Part shown: in pieces, positions 54,312 to 61,774 of the stretch
Numbering within the stretch: the first letter of the stretch is position 1
Layout: each line of letters opens with the position of its first letter
The notes under the pieces: model-generated
What the model was told of the DNA's origin: nothing
What the model saw: only the letters and a program-made list of their open reading frames with translations
The model's database searches: none
Program-made: the position numbers and the translations under genes
Origin: an uncultured Lachnospiraceae bacterium
GTDB lineage: Bacteria; Bacillota; Clostridia; Lachnospirales; Lachnospiraceae
DNA: 64,000 nucleotides
Assembly (NCBI GenBank): GCA_905235745.1
Contig: CAJOMN010000011.1
Span: 409 to 64,408 of the forward strand
Reading direction: 5' to 3'

Positions 54312-54521
54312 ATGGAAACGATCAATATTCCGGAAAGCGAGATCAGGATGCTGACAGTAAAGGAACTGTGCAGAGTTCTCCGTATCGGAAGGGACAAGGG
54401 ATACGCGCTGATGAAGTCTACCGGATTTCCGTCGGTAGTCATCGGCAAAAGATACTTCGTCTCAACCAGAGCACTCGATGACTGGCTCAAGAGATATGAG
54501 TACAAGAGATATGCAGTCTGA
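54312..54521 (+). CDS. xis: Excisionase-like HTH protein
   Basis: 69 residues with an MerR/Xis-type winged helix: IRMLTVKELCRVLRIGRDKGYALMKSTGFPSVVIGKRYFVSTRALDDWLKRYEYKRY. Such proteins bend DNA at element ends and turn the integrase towards excision. AAAGGAGG precedes ATG 54312, and the integrase gene follows at 72 bp, the usual pair in Tn916-like elements. Confidence 0.85.
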   Translation: METINIPESEIRMLTVKELCRVLRIGRDKGYALMKSTGFPSVVIGKRYFVSTRALDDWLKRYEYKRYAV

Positions 54522-54593
54522 TAGAGCAAAGTAAAAAAAGGGCAGTAAAGAAATGCAAAAGGTATCAAATCAAAAAAGAAAGGGGGTGAGGAA

Positions 54594-55862
54594 ATGGAGA
54601 AAACTTCAAAAAGGAACGCCAAAGGACAGGGCTGCTTCATAAAGTGCGAAGATGGCGGAATCAAGTACAGGAAGGGTGTAGGAAGTGCACCTAACGGAAA
54701 GAGAAAGGTACTGGTTGTCAAAGCGGCTACCAAGGCTGCCTGCATAAAGAAAATGAAGGAAAAGGAAGAAGAGTGGAACCGTAGGAGACAGGCACTCAGC
54801 ATCAGCAAGGCAAATACCGTTGAGGAACTGTGCTCAAGACATCTGCAGTTTCAGATGCAGAACAACGAACTCAAGCCCAAATCCGTGGACCGAAGAGAAG
54901 GTACTATCGTAAACCAGATCGGTAAATACGGACTTGGGCACATGCAGGTTGCATCGGTCACACCGGCTGACATAGAGAATCATATTGCCGGACTGATCAA
55001 AAAAGACCTGTCAACATCGTCCATAGAAAAAGCACTGGATGTCCTGAATGCGGCCTATGAATGGGCGGTGGCCCGGGGAGAACTTGAGACCAATCCGGTC
55101 CTGCAGATAAAAAGAACAATAAAGCGACGACTGGCAAAACTTGAGCAGAAGAATGAGTATGACGCGGATGTGATCATACTGTCGGAAGAGGAAGAACAAA
55201 AGTTTCTGACAGAGTGTCTCAGGAAGAATGTTAATAACGGGGAATACAAGTATTCGGGAGGACTCTATGGAAGACTTCTGCTCCACACCGGGATGAGAGT
55301 CGGAGAACTGATAAGCCTCAAATGGAAAGATTACGATGAAAACAGCGGAACACTTACGATCAACAAAAGTACATCCGTGATAAAGAATCGTAACAAAAAA
55401 ACCGGTGAGAACAATTATATCTCGGTTCAGGGTTCCACCAAAAATCAGAAGGCAAGGGTCATAGGACTGTCGGATGAAGCGATACTTGATCTCAAACTGA
55501 TAAGAGGATACAGACCGGGAAGGGATGACGAACTTATCTGCCGGACCAGGACGGGAGAGGCTTATACCGGAACCAAAATGGCACACTGTATGGAAACAAT
55601 ATACAGCAAGCTCGGATCGGAAACAAAGATAAGCGGACTGCACATTCTCCGCAGGACATTTGCGACAAGAATGTATGAGAACGGTGCCGGTGTCAAAGAA
55701 ATCGCGGCTTATATCGGGGATCTTGAATCAACCACGATGCAGTACTATATCGCGGCAAGAAAGAAGATAAAGATCAAGGATAAGCTGAACCAGTACGTGC
55801 CATTGCCGGGGAAGAAAAGAGAAAACGTCCCTGATGCGAACAAGGACGTTTCTCTAAGATAA
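54594..55862 (+). CDS. int: Tyrosine recombinase/integrase, Tn916-like
   Basis: 422 residues. N-terminal arm-binding domain (KRNAKGQGCFIKCEDGGIKYRKGVGSAPNGKRKVLVVKAATKAACIKKMK), SAM-like core-binding domain (about 70-170), and the catalytic domain with R235 in HTGMRVGELISLKWKD, H350 and R353 in HILRRTFATRMYENG and the nucleophile in TTMQYYIAA (Tyr384 or Tyr385). It integrates and excises the element; the tRNA-Gln 3' end is the probable target. GGGGGTG precedes ATG 54594. Hairpins with AAACGTCC/GGACGTTT (within the end) and AACGCCTTT/AAAGGCGTT (55870-55914) follow, the latter a possible terminator. Confidence 0.95.
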   Translation: MEKTSKRNAKGQGCFIKCEDGGIKYRKGVGSAPNGKRKVLVVKAATKAACIKKMKEKEEEWNRRRQALSISKANTVEELCSRHLQFQMQNNELKPKSVDRREGTIVNQIGKYGLGHMQVASVTPADIENHIAGLIKKDLSTSSIEKALDVLNAAYEWAVARGELETNPVLQIKRTIKRRLAKLEQKNEYDADVIILSEEEEQKFLTECLRKNVNNGEYKYSGGLYGRLLLHTGMRVGELISLKWKDYDENSGTLTINKSTSVIKNRNKKTGENNYISVQGSTKNQKARVIGLSDEAILDLKLIRGYRPGRDDELICRTRTGEAYTGTKMAHCMETIYSKLGSETKISGLHILRRTFATRMYENGAGVKEIAAYIGDLESTTMQYYIAARKKIKIKDKLNQYVPLPGKKRENVPDANKDVSLR

Positions 55863-55935
55863 GAAGGACAACGCCTTTCCTATCTGCGTATATCAAGAGT
55901 ATAGCAAAGGCGTTTCCCTTACTAAATGAAAGGAG

Positions 55936-56445
55936 GTGAGAAAGACGGTTATTAAGAACAAAACAAAGGGAAACTTCGTTATGGTCTCAAAAGAAATACT
56001 GAAGGACAGTCGCCTTAAGCTGCGCGAAAGGGGACTCCTGATCACGCTGTTATCGTTGAAGGATGATTGGGATTTTTCAATAAGGGGACTGGCAGCAATA
56101 CTTCCTGATGGTCGCGATGCTATAGACAAGAGTTTTAAGAAGCTGATCGAGCTGGGATACGTGTCGATAAAACCGGTTAGAGGAGAAAACGGGACTTTTG
56201 CAGGGAATGATGTCGAAATATTTGAAATACTGGCATCCGCACCGATTACTGAAAATCCGGACACGGTTATTCCATATACGGGAAGACCGGATGCGGGAAA
56301 AACGTCCCAATATAAGAATAAGAAATATAAAGATATTAAAGAATATAAAAATAAAAAAAGGCAGTGTGTCAACAGCTTCAGTCAGTTCAATCAGAGGACT
56401 TATGACTATGATGCTTTGCAAAGGGAAGCGTTGGGATTTTCATAG
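55936..56445 (+). CDS. Element HTH protein (replication-initiator-like)
   Basis: About 169 residues; the first 85 form a winged helix: IKNKTKGNFVMVSKEILKDSRLKLRERGLLITLLSLKDDWDFSIRGLAAILPDGRDAIDKSFKKLIELGYVSIKPV, as in helix-turn-helix proteins of many Firmicutes elements. The C-terminal part is Lys-rich and unordered. The start is doubtful: the best ribosome binding site AGGAGG (55931-55936) overlaps the first possible GTG (55936), and no other ATG/GTG/TTG lies before Met at 55981, so translation may start at a rare codon near 55945-55951. A nine-codon frame starting ATG 55926 overlaps it. Confidence 0.7.
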   Translation: MRKTVIKNKTKGNFVMVSKEILKDSRLKLRERGLLITLLSLKDDWDFSIRGLAAILPDGRDAIDKSFKKLIELGYVSIKPVRGENGTFAGNDVEIFEILASAPITENPDTVIPYTGRPDAGKTSQYKNKKYKDIKEYKNKKRQCVNSFSQFNQRTYDYDALQREALGFS

Positions 56446-56485
56446 TTTCCTGATCTTTCCTTTTTCAAGAAGAGCAAGCATCGCC

Positions 56486-56531
56486 AAATGGTACCATTTT
56501 GCTGAAAAACTGCCCTTGGGGATAACCCCAA
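56486..56531. promoter_or_regulatory. Candidate oriT: palindrome and hairpin before mobC
   Basis: AAATGGTACCATTT (56486-56499) is a perfect palindrome and TTGGGG-ATAA-CCCCAA (56516-56531) a perfect hairpin, followed by ACCC and T-rich DNA just before mobC. Transfer origins usually sit beside mobC and hold such inverted repeats. The nick site cannot be told. Confidence 0.35.
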
Positions 56532-56565
56532 ACCCTATTTTTTTACCAGAGGAGAAAATCATAAT

Positions 56566-56907
56566 ATGGAAAATCTATCCAGATCAATACAGGTTAAGTT
56601 CCGCGTAAATGCCCTTGAACGAGAAAAGATCAGGGACAGAATGAAGGAATGTAATATCAGAAACCTGGGACGATATTTAAGGAATATGGCTATCAACGGA
56701 TGCATTATCAAACCCGATTATACCGAGATCAAGAGGATGAATTGTGAACTTCATAAGATAGGAGTGAACATCAATCAGGTTGCCAAGAAGGCGAATGAGA
56801 CCGGCAGCATCTATGCCGAGGATTTGAGATTGTTACAGGAGATGATGGATACAATATGGCAATTGCAGAGATATATTCTATCCGAAGAACCTATACCGGG
56901 AGCATAG
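56566..56907 (+). CDS. mobC: Mobilization protein MobC
   Basis: 113 residues with the MobC relaxosome pattern: SIQVKFRVNALEREKIRDRMKECNIRNLGRYLRNMAINGCIIKPDYTEIKRMNCELHKIGVNINQVAKKANETGSIYAEDLRLLQEMMDTIWQLQRYI (HKIGVNINQVAK is the typical stretch). MobC opens DNA at oriT and helps the relaxase to nick. A relaxase gene normally follows; here there is none, only a repeat-rich spacer. AGAGGAG precedes ATG 56566. Confidence 0.9.
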   Translation: MENLSRSIQVKFRVNALEREKIRDRMKECNIRNLGRYLRNMAINGCIIKPDYTEIKRMNCELHKIGVNINQVAKKANETGSIYAEDLRLLQEMMDTIWQLQRYILSEEPIPGA

Positions 56908-57050
56908 TTTTGGCATAAGTTATAATTCGGATTTGGATAAAAATAGGTAACGCCGATAAATGAAAAATCGAAAAACAGCTGTAATTCAGCTCCGAGCAAA
57001 AGCGAGGTTCAGGGGAATTGGGGAGTTCCCCAACAAGCAGCAAACAGGTG

Positions 57051-57160
57051 TCGCGATATCGCGATGCACTGCTTGCGAATATGCATTCGGTGGCCACCGA
57101 TGCCCTGCTTGCGAATATGCATTCGGTGGCCACCGATGCCCTGCTTGCGAAGAATATGCA
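57051..57160. repeat. 36-bp tandem repeat with palindromes
   Basis: Units 57063-57098 and 57099-57134 differ at one base, and a third partial unit begins at 57135. Each holds GGTGGCCACC (perfect palindrome) and TGCTTGCGAATATGCA. Directly before the array is TCGCGATATCGCGA (57051-57064), also perfect. The rest of 56908-57050 has a GGGGAA..TTCCCC hairpin and no credible gene. Confidence 0.75.
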
Positions 57161-57195
57161 ATTCACGTCGAAAAAAGTGCGTTTCATGTAATGTG
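57157..57195 (+). promoter_or_regulatory. LytTR-type operator before the response regulator gene
   Basis: A 39-bp block, 35 of 39 identical to 59522-59560. It contains two boxes TTCACGTCG and TTCATGTAA whose centres are 21 bp apart, i.e. two helical turns, with AAAAAGTGC between. A TG-G-TATACT extended -10 box (57231-57239) starts its hexamer 48 bp after the second box. Confidence 0.7.
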
Positions 57196-57264
57196 TATTA
57201 TTTTTCGCCTGCATAATCCGATAGATCAGGTGGTATACTGAGGCCATAGGAGTTAATCTATGCC

Positions 57265-58014
57265 ATGGATCAAGATATTAAGATAGCCATATGCGATGAT
57301 GAAAAACCTATAAGGGACTATATCGAGAAGTGTGTACGGGAAGTTGATCCGGACGCTTTGGTGTCACAATACTCTGATGCATCGGATATGGTATCGGCTA
57401 GTTTTGATGCGGATATCCTGTTTCTCGATATTCAAATGCCAGGGATGGACGGGATGAAGGCCGCACGGATACTCCGTACGATGGGCAATAAAACTATCCT
57501 TGTATTTGTAACTGCGGTGGAGGAATATGTTTTTCAGGCATTCGACGTCGGTGCCGTTCAGTATATAGTAAAACCGTTTGACAGAAACAAACTCGTTGAG
57601 ACAATAAAAAGATCGATCGACCTTGCCGGTGAGCGGAGGAGTATTGAGGATGCTATGTCCGAAACAAAAGACAGCACAGATAATGAGTCCTTTTTGATCA
57701 AATCTGGTGGTGTTAATCGGAAGATTATTCTTGCGGATATTTCATATGCAGAGGTACTTGAACACCGTATCATCCTTCATATGAAAGACCGTGAGCAGAT
57801 AGAGTACTATGGAAAAATGTCTGATCTCGAAAAGGTAGCGGGCGATGACTTTTTCAGAGTTCACAGAGCATATCTTATAAACCTGTCTTGTGTGAAGTCC
57901 TATGATGCAAAGACAGTGACTGTTCAAGGTGAGGAAATACCTGTTGCCCGGGGTAAGTATCAGGAACTGGTTAAATCATATCTGTCTTACTTTACGGGTA
58001 AGGAGCATCTGTGA
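57265..58014 (+). CDS. AgrA/LytR-like response regulator (receiver + LytTR)
   Basis: 249 residues. Receiver domain 1-125 with AICDDEKPIRDYI, phospho-acceptor D55 in LFLDIQMPGMDG, FVTAVEEY and KPFD. LytTR DNA-binding domain about 145-245: FLIKSGGVNRKIILADISYAEVLEHRIILHMKDREQIEYYGKMSDLEKV and DDFFRVHRAYLINLSCVKSYD..EIPVARGKYQEL. Such regulators bind paired direct repeats two turns apart. The operator directly upstream suggests autoregulation. GGAG stands 12 bases before ATG 57265. The kinase gene overlaps its stop codon by one base. Confidence 0.93.
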   Translation: MDQDIKIAICDDEKPIRDYIEKCVREVDPDALVSQYSDASDMVSASFDADILFLDIQMPGMDGMKAARILRTMGNKTILVFVTAVEEYVFQAFDVGAVQYIVKPFDRNKLVETIKRSIDLAGERRSIEDAMSETKDSTDNESFLIKSGGVNRKIILADISYAEVLEHRIILHMKDREQIEYYGKMSDLEKVAGDDFFRVHRAYLINLSCVKSYDAKTVTVQGEEIPVARGKYQELVKSYLSYFTGKEHL

Positions 58015-59417
58015 TGGACTATATCGTGTCAAACTTTGAATCATTTGCAGATATCTATATAAGGTGTCTGGTGATAGCATACATCATCAGCATGGCCGTT
58101 CTGTTCGAGTTTTGGATGAAACCATTCGTTCAGGAGCTGAAGGCGGCGTATCTTGCGGCGATTATCTACTTTGTTTTCAGATTCATTTATTATCTGATCC
58201 CGATAGACAGTGAGTTACTAGAGGGGATTTCGCTAATAATAGTATTAATAGCCTTCGTTGCTGCATGGCTGGCGGATAAGAAACGTAATCCAATCCAGAA
58301 GCTGTTCCTGTGCATATTGTTTTATGTAATGAGTTTTCTGACATATGAGATATCTGTTGAGATCGGTCTTTTTGAGAGCGAGTATATATCGCGGTTTGAC
58401 TGGTATCATTCTGACGCCAAAGCCATTGCGATCGAGTTTATCATATGGAATCTTATCGATTATGCACTAGCTGCTGTGATAATGTTTGTCTCCATGCGGA
58501 TCATACATAAGACATACAAAAGAAAACACGAAGAACTGTCATGGAAGGAATTGTTGATTCTGCTTACTCCTTCATGGGCAATTCTTATAGTAAAGCCGAT
58601 CATGCTTGCATATTTCAGGCTTTGGATGGATGGGATCGGGAACGGGAGTATTAAGGAGAATATCCCGGCAAGTATTTTCCGTCTTGGCTTCTGCGTATTA
58701 TCCGTGCTGTCGCTGGTCGTGATCATCATGCTCTATCAGAACATAAAGGAATCGAAGGAAAATGAGTTCGCCATGCAGGCGCTTGAAAGCCAAAAAGAAG
58801 ATACTGTCCGTCACGCAGAGCAGATTGAGGATATGTATGAGAAAATAAGGGCCATGCGGCATGATATGGGCAATCATATGGCTGTTATAGAAGGCCTGAT
58901 CGATAGAGGCGAACGGGAAGCACTGGATGAATACATCGGACAATGGAAAAAGAATTACGAAGAGTCAGGAATGTCCGTAAAAACAGGCAATCCGATCATT
59001 GACGTTGCGATATCAGAGTTCGCCGGAAGATTTGAAAAGGAAAATATACCGTTTGAGCATTCGTTCCGCTACCCGGAACAGTTACAGATAAACCCGTTTG
59101 ATATGAGTGTTGTCATCACAAATGCCCTCCAGAACGCCTATGAGGCATCTGTGTCCGCACAGGATCCATCTGTAAAGCTTACATCCGTCATCCATGACAA
59201 TACATTTATCATAAGTCTTAAAAATCATATCGATAGCAAAGCATATATCGATCCAGAAGAGGAACTCCCGGTCTCGTCCAAGAAGGAGGACGGCCATGGG
59301 TACGGACTCAAGAATATAAGAACGATCGCCCAAAAGTATAAGGGGGATATCGAAATACGTCAGGAATCTGATAAATACGGCTACATTTTTGTCCTGAACG
59401 TCATGTTCATCGGCTGA
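58014..59417 (+). CDS. AgrC/VirS-like sensor histidine kinase (GHKL)
   Basis: 467 residues. Six membrane segments fill the first about 235 residues, then a coiled linker (KENEFAMQALESQKEDTVRHAEQIEDMYEKI), H283 in RAMRHDMGNHMAVIEGLI, the N box VVITNALQNAYEAS and the G box GHGYGLKNIRTIAQKYKG, close to AgrC/VirS/ComD peptide sensors. No agrB or agrD peptide gene is in the window, so the signal is unknown. ATG 58014 is preferred to GTG 58011, with GGAG upstream; it overlaps the regulator's stop. Confidence 0.92.
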   Translation: MDYIVSNFESFADIYIRCLVIAYIISMAVLFEFWMKPFVQELKAAYLAAIIYFVFRFIYYLIPIDSELLEGISLIIVLIAFVAAWLADKKRNPIQKLFLCILFYVMSFLTYEISVEIGLFESEYISRFDWYHSDAKAIAIEFIIWNLIDYALAAVIMFVSMRIIHKTYKRKHEELSWKELLILLTPSWAILIVKPIMLAYFRLWMDGIGNGSIKENIPASIFRLGFCVLSVLSLVVIIMLYQNIKESKENEFAMQALESQKEDTVRHAEQIEDMYEKIRAMRHDMGNHMAVIEGLIDRGEREALDEYIGQWKKNYEESGMSVKTGNPIIDVAISEFAGRFEKENIPFEHSFRYPEQLQINPFDMSVVITNALQNAYEASVSAQDPSVKLTSVIHDNTFIISLKNHIDSKAYIDPEEELPVSSKKEDGHGYGLKNIRTIAQKYKGDIEIRQESDKYGYIFVLNVMFIG

Positions 59418-59423
59418 TCTACT

Positions 59424-59456
59424 ATTCACGTTATAAAAAGTGCACTTCACGTCAAA
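59424..59456 (+). promoter_or_regulatory. LytTR-type operator, distal copy before the six-gene run
   Basis: ATTCACGTTA and CTTCACGTCA with ACGT cores at 59428 and 59449 (21-bp spacing) and AAAAAGTGC between; it aligns without gaps with the copies at 57157 and 59522. It starts 7 bp after the kinase stop. TTGATT-16-GATACT (59461-59488) may be a promoter just downstream. Confidence 0.6.
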
Positions 59457-59521
59457 TCTATTGATTATTCCCGTTAATTCCCGATACTGAAATCAAACGA
59501 TCAATACATTTTCCGGCCAAA

Positions 59522-59560
59522 TGCATTTTACGTCGGAAAAAGTGCGTTTCACGTAATGTG
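59522..59560 (+). promoter_or_regulatory. LytTR-type operator, proximal copy before the six-gene run
   Basis: TTTTACGTCG and TTTCACGTAATG with ACGT cores at 59530 and 59551 (21-bp spacing), AAAAAGTGC between. A weak GATACA lies 48 bp after the second box, the same distance as the TATACT of the 57157 copy. Confidence 0.68.
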
Positions 59561-59659
59561 GGTTTATTTGATGCTGTCCTATTACGATAGAACGATTAGA
59601 TACAGCATCTTATGTTGCAAGGAAACGGATTTCATAAGAAGAACAGGAGGTTCAGGAAG

Positions 59660-60436
59660 ATGTCAACAATAAGACAAACAGCAGGCAGTAATTATTTTGA
59701 TGAAACATATGGTGGAGGCAGTTCGGGTTATTCCAACGATTTTCTGTCAGGATTGAGCGTCAATACCAACAGTAATGGTGGCGGTTCATTAGATCTGGCG
59801 GATTATGCCATGATCAAGAACGGATCATACGGCAAGCTTATGAAGGCGTACTACGGACAGGAAAAGGCACAGAAGGCCGCAGAGTCCAAGGAAAGTACTT
59901 CCAAGCTTACACAGATGGCCGGTAACGCCGGAGGAATGGCGAATGCAGCAAAAACTTTGATGGATGATTCATTATGGCAGAAGAAGACCATTACGGAGAA
60001 AGACGATAAGACCGGAGAGGAAACGACCAAAGAGGATTACGACTGGAAGGCTATCACAAAGGCTGTTAAAGGCTTTATCGAGAACTATAACAACACAGTA
60101 TCCGGTGCGGGTGAATCCGATACAAAGGGTGTGCTGAGAAATGCATCCTTCATGGTCAAGACAACCGCGGCATATAAGAAAACACTTGAAAAGGCCGGTA
60201 TCACGATCACAAGCGGTAATAGGCTCGAACTTAACGAGGAAGACCTTAAGAATGCTGACATTTCAACGCTTAAGACACTGTTTACGGGTTACAACTCTTT
60301 TGCCGACAAGATTGCAACAAAGGGTAATACGATAGCAAACGAAGCCGCAAGTGCCGGCGGAACATATACGAGCAATGGAACGTATTCTAAAGCACTGTCA
60401 CAGATAGTATCGACCAAGATCGATACCAAAGAATAA
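59660..60436 (+). CDS. FliD C-terminal-like protein, first gene of the six-gene run
   Basis: 258 residues, no Sec signal. The N-terminus is Gly/Ser/Asn-rich (QTAGSNYFDETYGGGSSGYSNDFLSGLSV). From about residue 125 it reads AITKAVKGFIENYNNTVSGAGESDTKGVLRNASFMVKTTAAYKKTLEKAGITITSGNRLELNEEDLKNADISTLKTLF, which has the shape of the FliD/HAP2 C-terminal domain (FV-x-x-YN, L-x-x-x-GI-x-x-x-x-x-x-L-x-L-x-E-x-x-L). It may be a cap-like or filament-associated protein passing through the flagellar export route. AGGAGG sets ATG 59660. Two LytTR operators lie upstream. Confidence 0.7.
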   Translation: MSTIRQTAGSNYFDETYGGGSSGYSNDFLSGLSVNTNSNGGGSLDLADYAMIKNGSYGKLMKAYYGQEKAQKAAESKESTSKLTQMAGNAGGMANAAKTLMDDSLWQKKTITEKDDKTGEETTKEDYDWKAITKAVKGFIENYNNTVSGAGESDTKGVLRNASFMVKTTAAYKKTLEKAGITITSGNRLELNEEDLKNADISTLKTLFTGYNSFADKIATKGNTIANEAASAGGTYTSNGTYSKALSQIVSTKIDTKE

Positions 60437-60482
60437 CAAGGATGTTAATGAAAATCACGGAAGATTAAGGAGGATGAAAATC

Positions 60483-61130
60483 ATGTCAATGAACGTAGGA
60501 ACAGATTATACGAATTACAAAACCGGATACACTAACGCAGATAATCAGAAAAAGGATGTCGATATTTCCGAAAAGACTGCAGAGCAGGGCAAGACTGCGT
60601 ATGTTAAGGAAGGCGTTGTTTATGACAAGTCCGGGGAAAAAGTAGACAACTCAACATATTCGATCAATAAAATGAGCGTGTCAGACAGGGCTGCAATCGT
60701 CGATCAGCTGAAAGAAGATGCAAGGCAGAGGGAACAGCAGCTTGTAAGCATCGTACACAGAACAATAGCGGATCAGGCCGGAGCATATGGAAAAGCCACC
60801 GGAAATGATATCTGGACACTCCTTTCCGGCGGGAAGGTAACTGTAACAGCAGCTGAAAAGGCGCAGGCACAGAGGGATATCAGCGAAGACGGGTATTACG
60901 GCGTTAAGCAGACATCCCAGAGACTGTTTGACTTTGCATGCGCACTTGCTGGGGATGATGTTGATAAGATGAAGGAAATGCAAAAAGCCATGGAGAAGGG
61001 CTTCAAGCTTGCTACAAAATCATGGGGCAAGGAACTTCCGGGCATATGCGGAGAGACTTTTGATGTGGCTAACAAGTTGTTCGAGGAGTATTACAGGTCA
61101 AAAGATCCCGGGGCTGTACTGTCAGAGTAG
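60483..61130 (+). CDS. DUF5610-like protein
   Basis: 215 residues, no Sec signal. N-terminal half polar (SMNVGTDYTNYKTGYTNADNQKKD), then helical: MSVSDRAAIVDQLKEDARQREQQLVSIVHRTIADQAGAYG and EDGYYGVKQTSQRLFDFACALAGDDVDKMKEMQKAMEKGFKLATKSWGKELPGICGETFDVANKLFEEYY. The last stretch matches what I remember of DUF5610 (V-x-x-T-x-x-R-x-x-x-FA...A-x-x-x-GF-x-x-A...LP-x-I-x-x-x-T-x-D). The function is unknown. AAGGAGG at 60467-60473 makes ATG 60483 the probable start rather than 60474. Confidence 0.72.
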   Translation: MSMNVGTDYTNYKTGYTNADNQKKDVDISEKTAEQGKTAYVKEGVVYDKSGEKVDNSTYSINKMSVSDRAAIVDQLKEDARQREQQLVSIVHRTIADQAGAYGKATGNDIWTLLSGGKVTVTAAEKAQAQRDISEDGYYGVKQTSQRLFDFACALAGDDVDKMKEMQKAMEKGFKLATKSWGKELPGICGETFDVANKLFEEYYRSKDPGAVLSE

Positions 61131-61145
61131 GAAAGGACTCGTGTT

Positions 61146-61733
61146 ATGAACATAGCTATGAAAGGCACCGGCCTTCTCGGAATGGGTAATCCCGGTCTTA
61201 AGAGTACACAGGACCGTTTGGACAGAATGGCCAAAAGAGATAATAAAATAGCGTTCTTTGAGCAGCAGAAAGAGAATCTGAAGACCATGAAGACGGATTC
61301 GCTTGAAGATATCTCAAGAAAACTGGAAATGCTTCATGGTTATGATGATCAGATCGCGCTTGCCAAGGTTGAGTTCAACAACAGTCAGGTCTTCCATATG
61401 CTTGATGAAGCAAGGGAACTTGGCGAGAAGATCGCTGAGGCAGCCGAGAAGAATGCTCCGAAGACTCCTGAAGAGAGACGAGAGGATATGATCGAAGAGG
61501 CTACAGGAGTAGATATGGACGGTGGAATCCTCGGAGAAGTGATGGACGAACTCGAGGATATCACGGAAGAGATGACGGAGAAAGCTGCGGAAGAACTTGA
61601 GGAAATGGCAGAGGAGACTCTTTCGGAGCAGGATCTGAAACAGGCGTTGTATCAGGAACCTATAAAAACAGAAGATCCGGTGGAAGATGATCTGTTGCCG
61701 GATAAGTATAAACGGATCGATTACCGGGTATAG
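61146..61733 (+). CDS. Acidic coiled-coil protein of the six-gene run
   Basis: 195 residues, no signal. It starts NIAMKGTGLLGMGNPGLKSTQDRLDRMAKRDNKIAFFEQQKENLKTMK, then mostly helix with an acidic heptad-rich stretch (EELEEMAEETLSEQDL). I do not recognise a family. Gln/Lys-rich helices like FEQQKENLKTM suggest a coiled coil. AAAGGA precedes ATG 61146; gaps of 15 and 41 bp link it to its neighbours. Confidence 0.68.
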   Translation: MNIAMKGTGLLGMGNPGLKSTQDRLDRMAKRDNKIAFFEQQKENLKTMKTDSLEDISRKLEMLHGYDDQIALAKVEFNNSQVFHMLDEARELGEKIAEAAEKNAPKTPEERREDMIEEATGVDMDGGILGEVMDELEDITEEMTEKAAEELEEMAEETLSEQDLKQALYQEPIKTEDPVEDDLLPDKYKRIDYRV

Positions 61734-61774
61734 GAAACGGATTTCCTATCACGATAGTCAAAGGAGGACGAAAC

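Larger units (their letters stand above)
53377..56907. mobile_element. Mobilizable/integrative element core next to tRNA-Gln
   Basis: The genes run in the order expected for a small integrative mobilizable element: repressor (minus), excisionase, tyrosine integrase, HTH protein, oriT-like palindromes, mobC. The left side abuts tRNA-Gln. I searched the rest of the window for a copy of the tRNA 3' end and found none, so the right end is unknown; it may lie beyond 64000, in which case the two-component system and the six-gene run are cargo, or the element is a remnant. No relaxase, type IV secretion or replication gene is seen. Confidence 0.6.

Noticed and set aside
56938-56960. Sigma-28 promoter TAAA-GCCGATAA
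   Set aside because: The -10 half is perfect, but only 11 bp separate the boxes, too short for this sigma factor, and no credible gene follows.
57063-57160. CRISPR array
   Set aside because: Units are head-to-tail without spacers and no cas genes are present.
56960-57241. 93-residue frame with repeated RCPACEYAFGGH
   Set aside because: The CxxC repeats are a translation of the 36-bp tandem DNA repeat, there is no ribosome binding site, and the frame runs through the LytTR operator and promoter.
59480-59487. Sigma-28 -10 box before the six-gene run
   Set aside because: CCCGATAC has no TAAA at 15-16 bp upstream; a SigA/LytTR promoter fits better.
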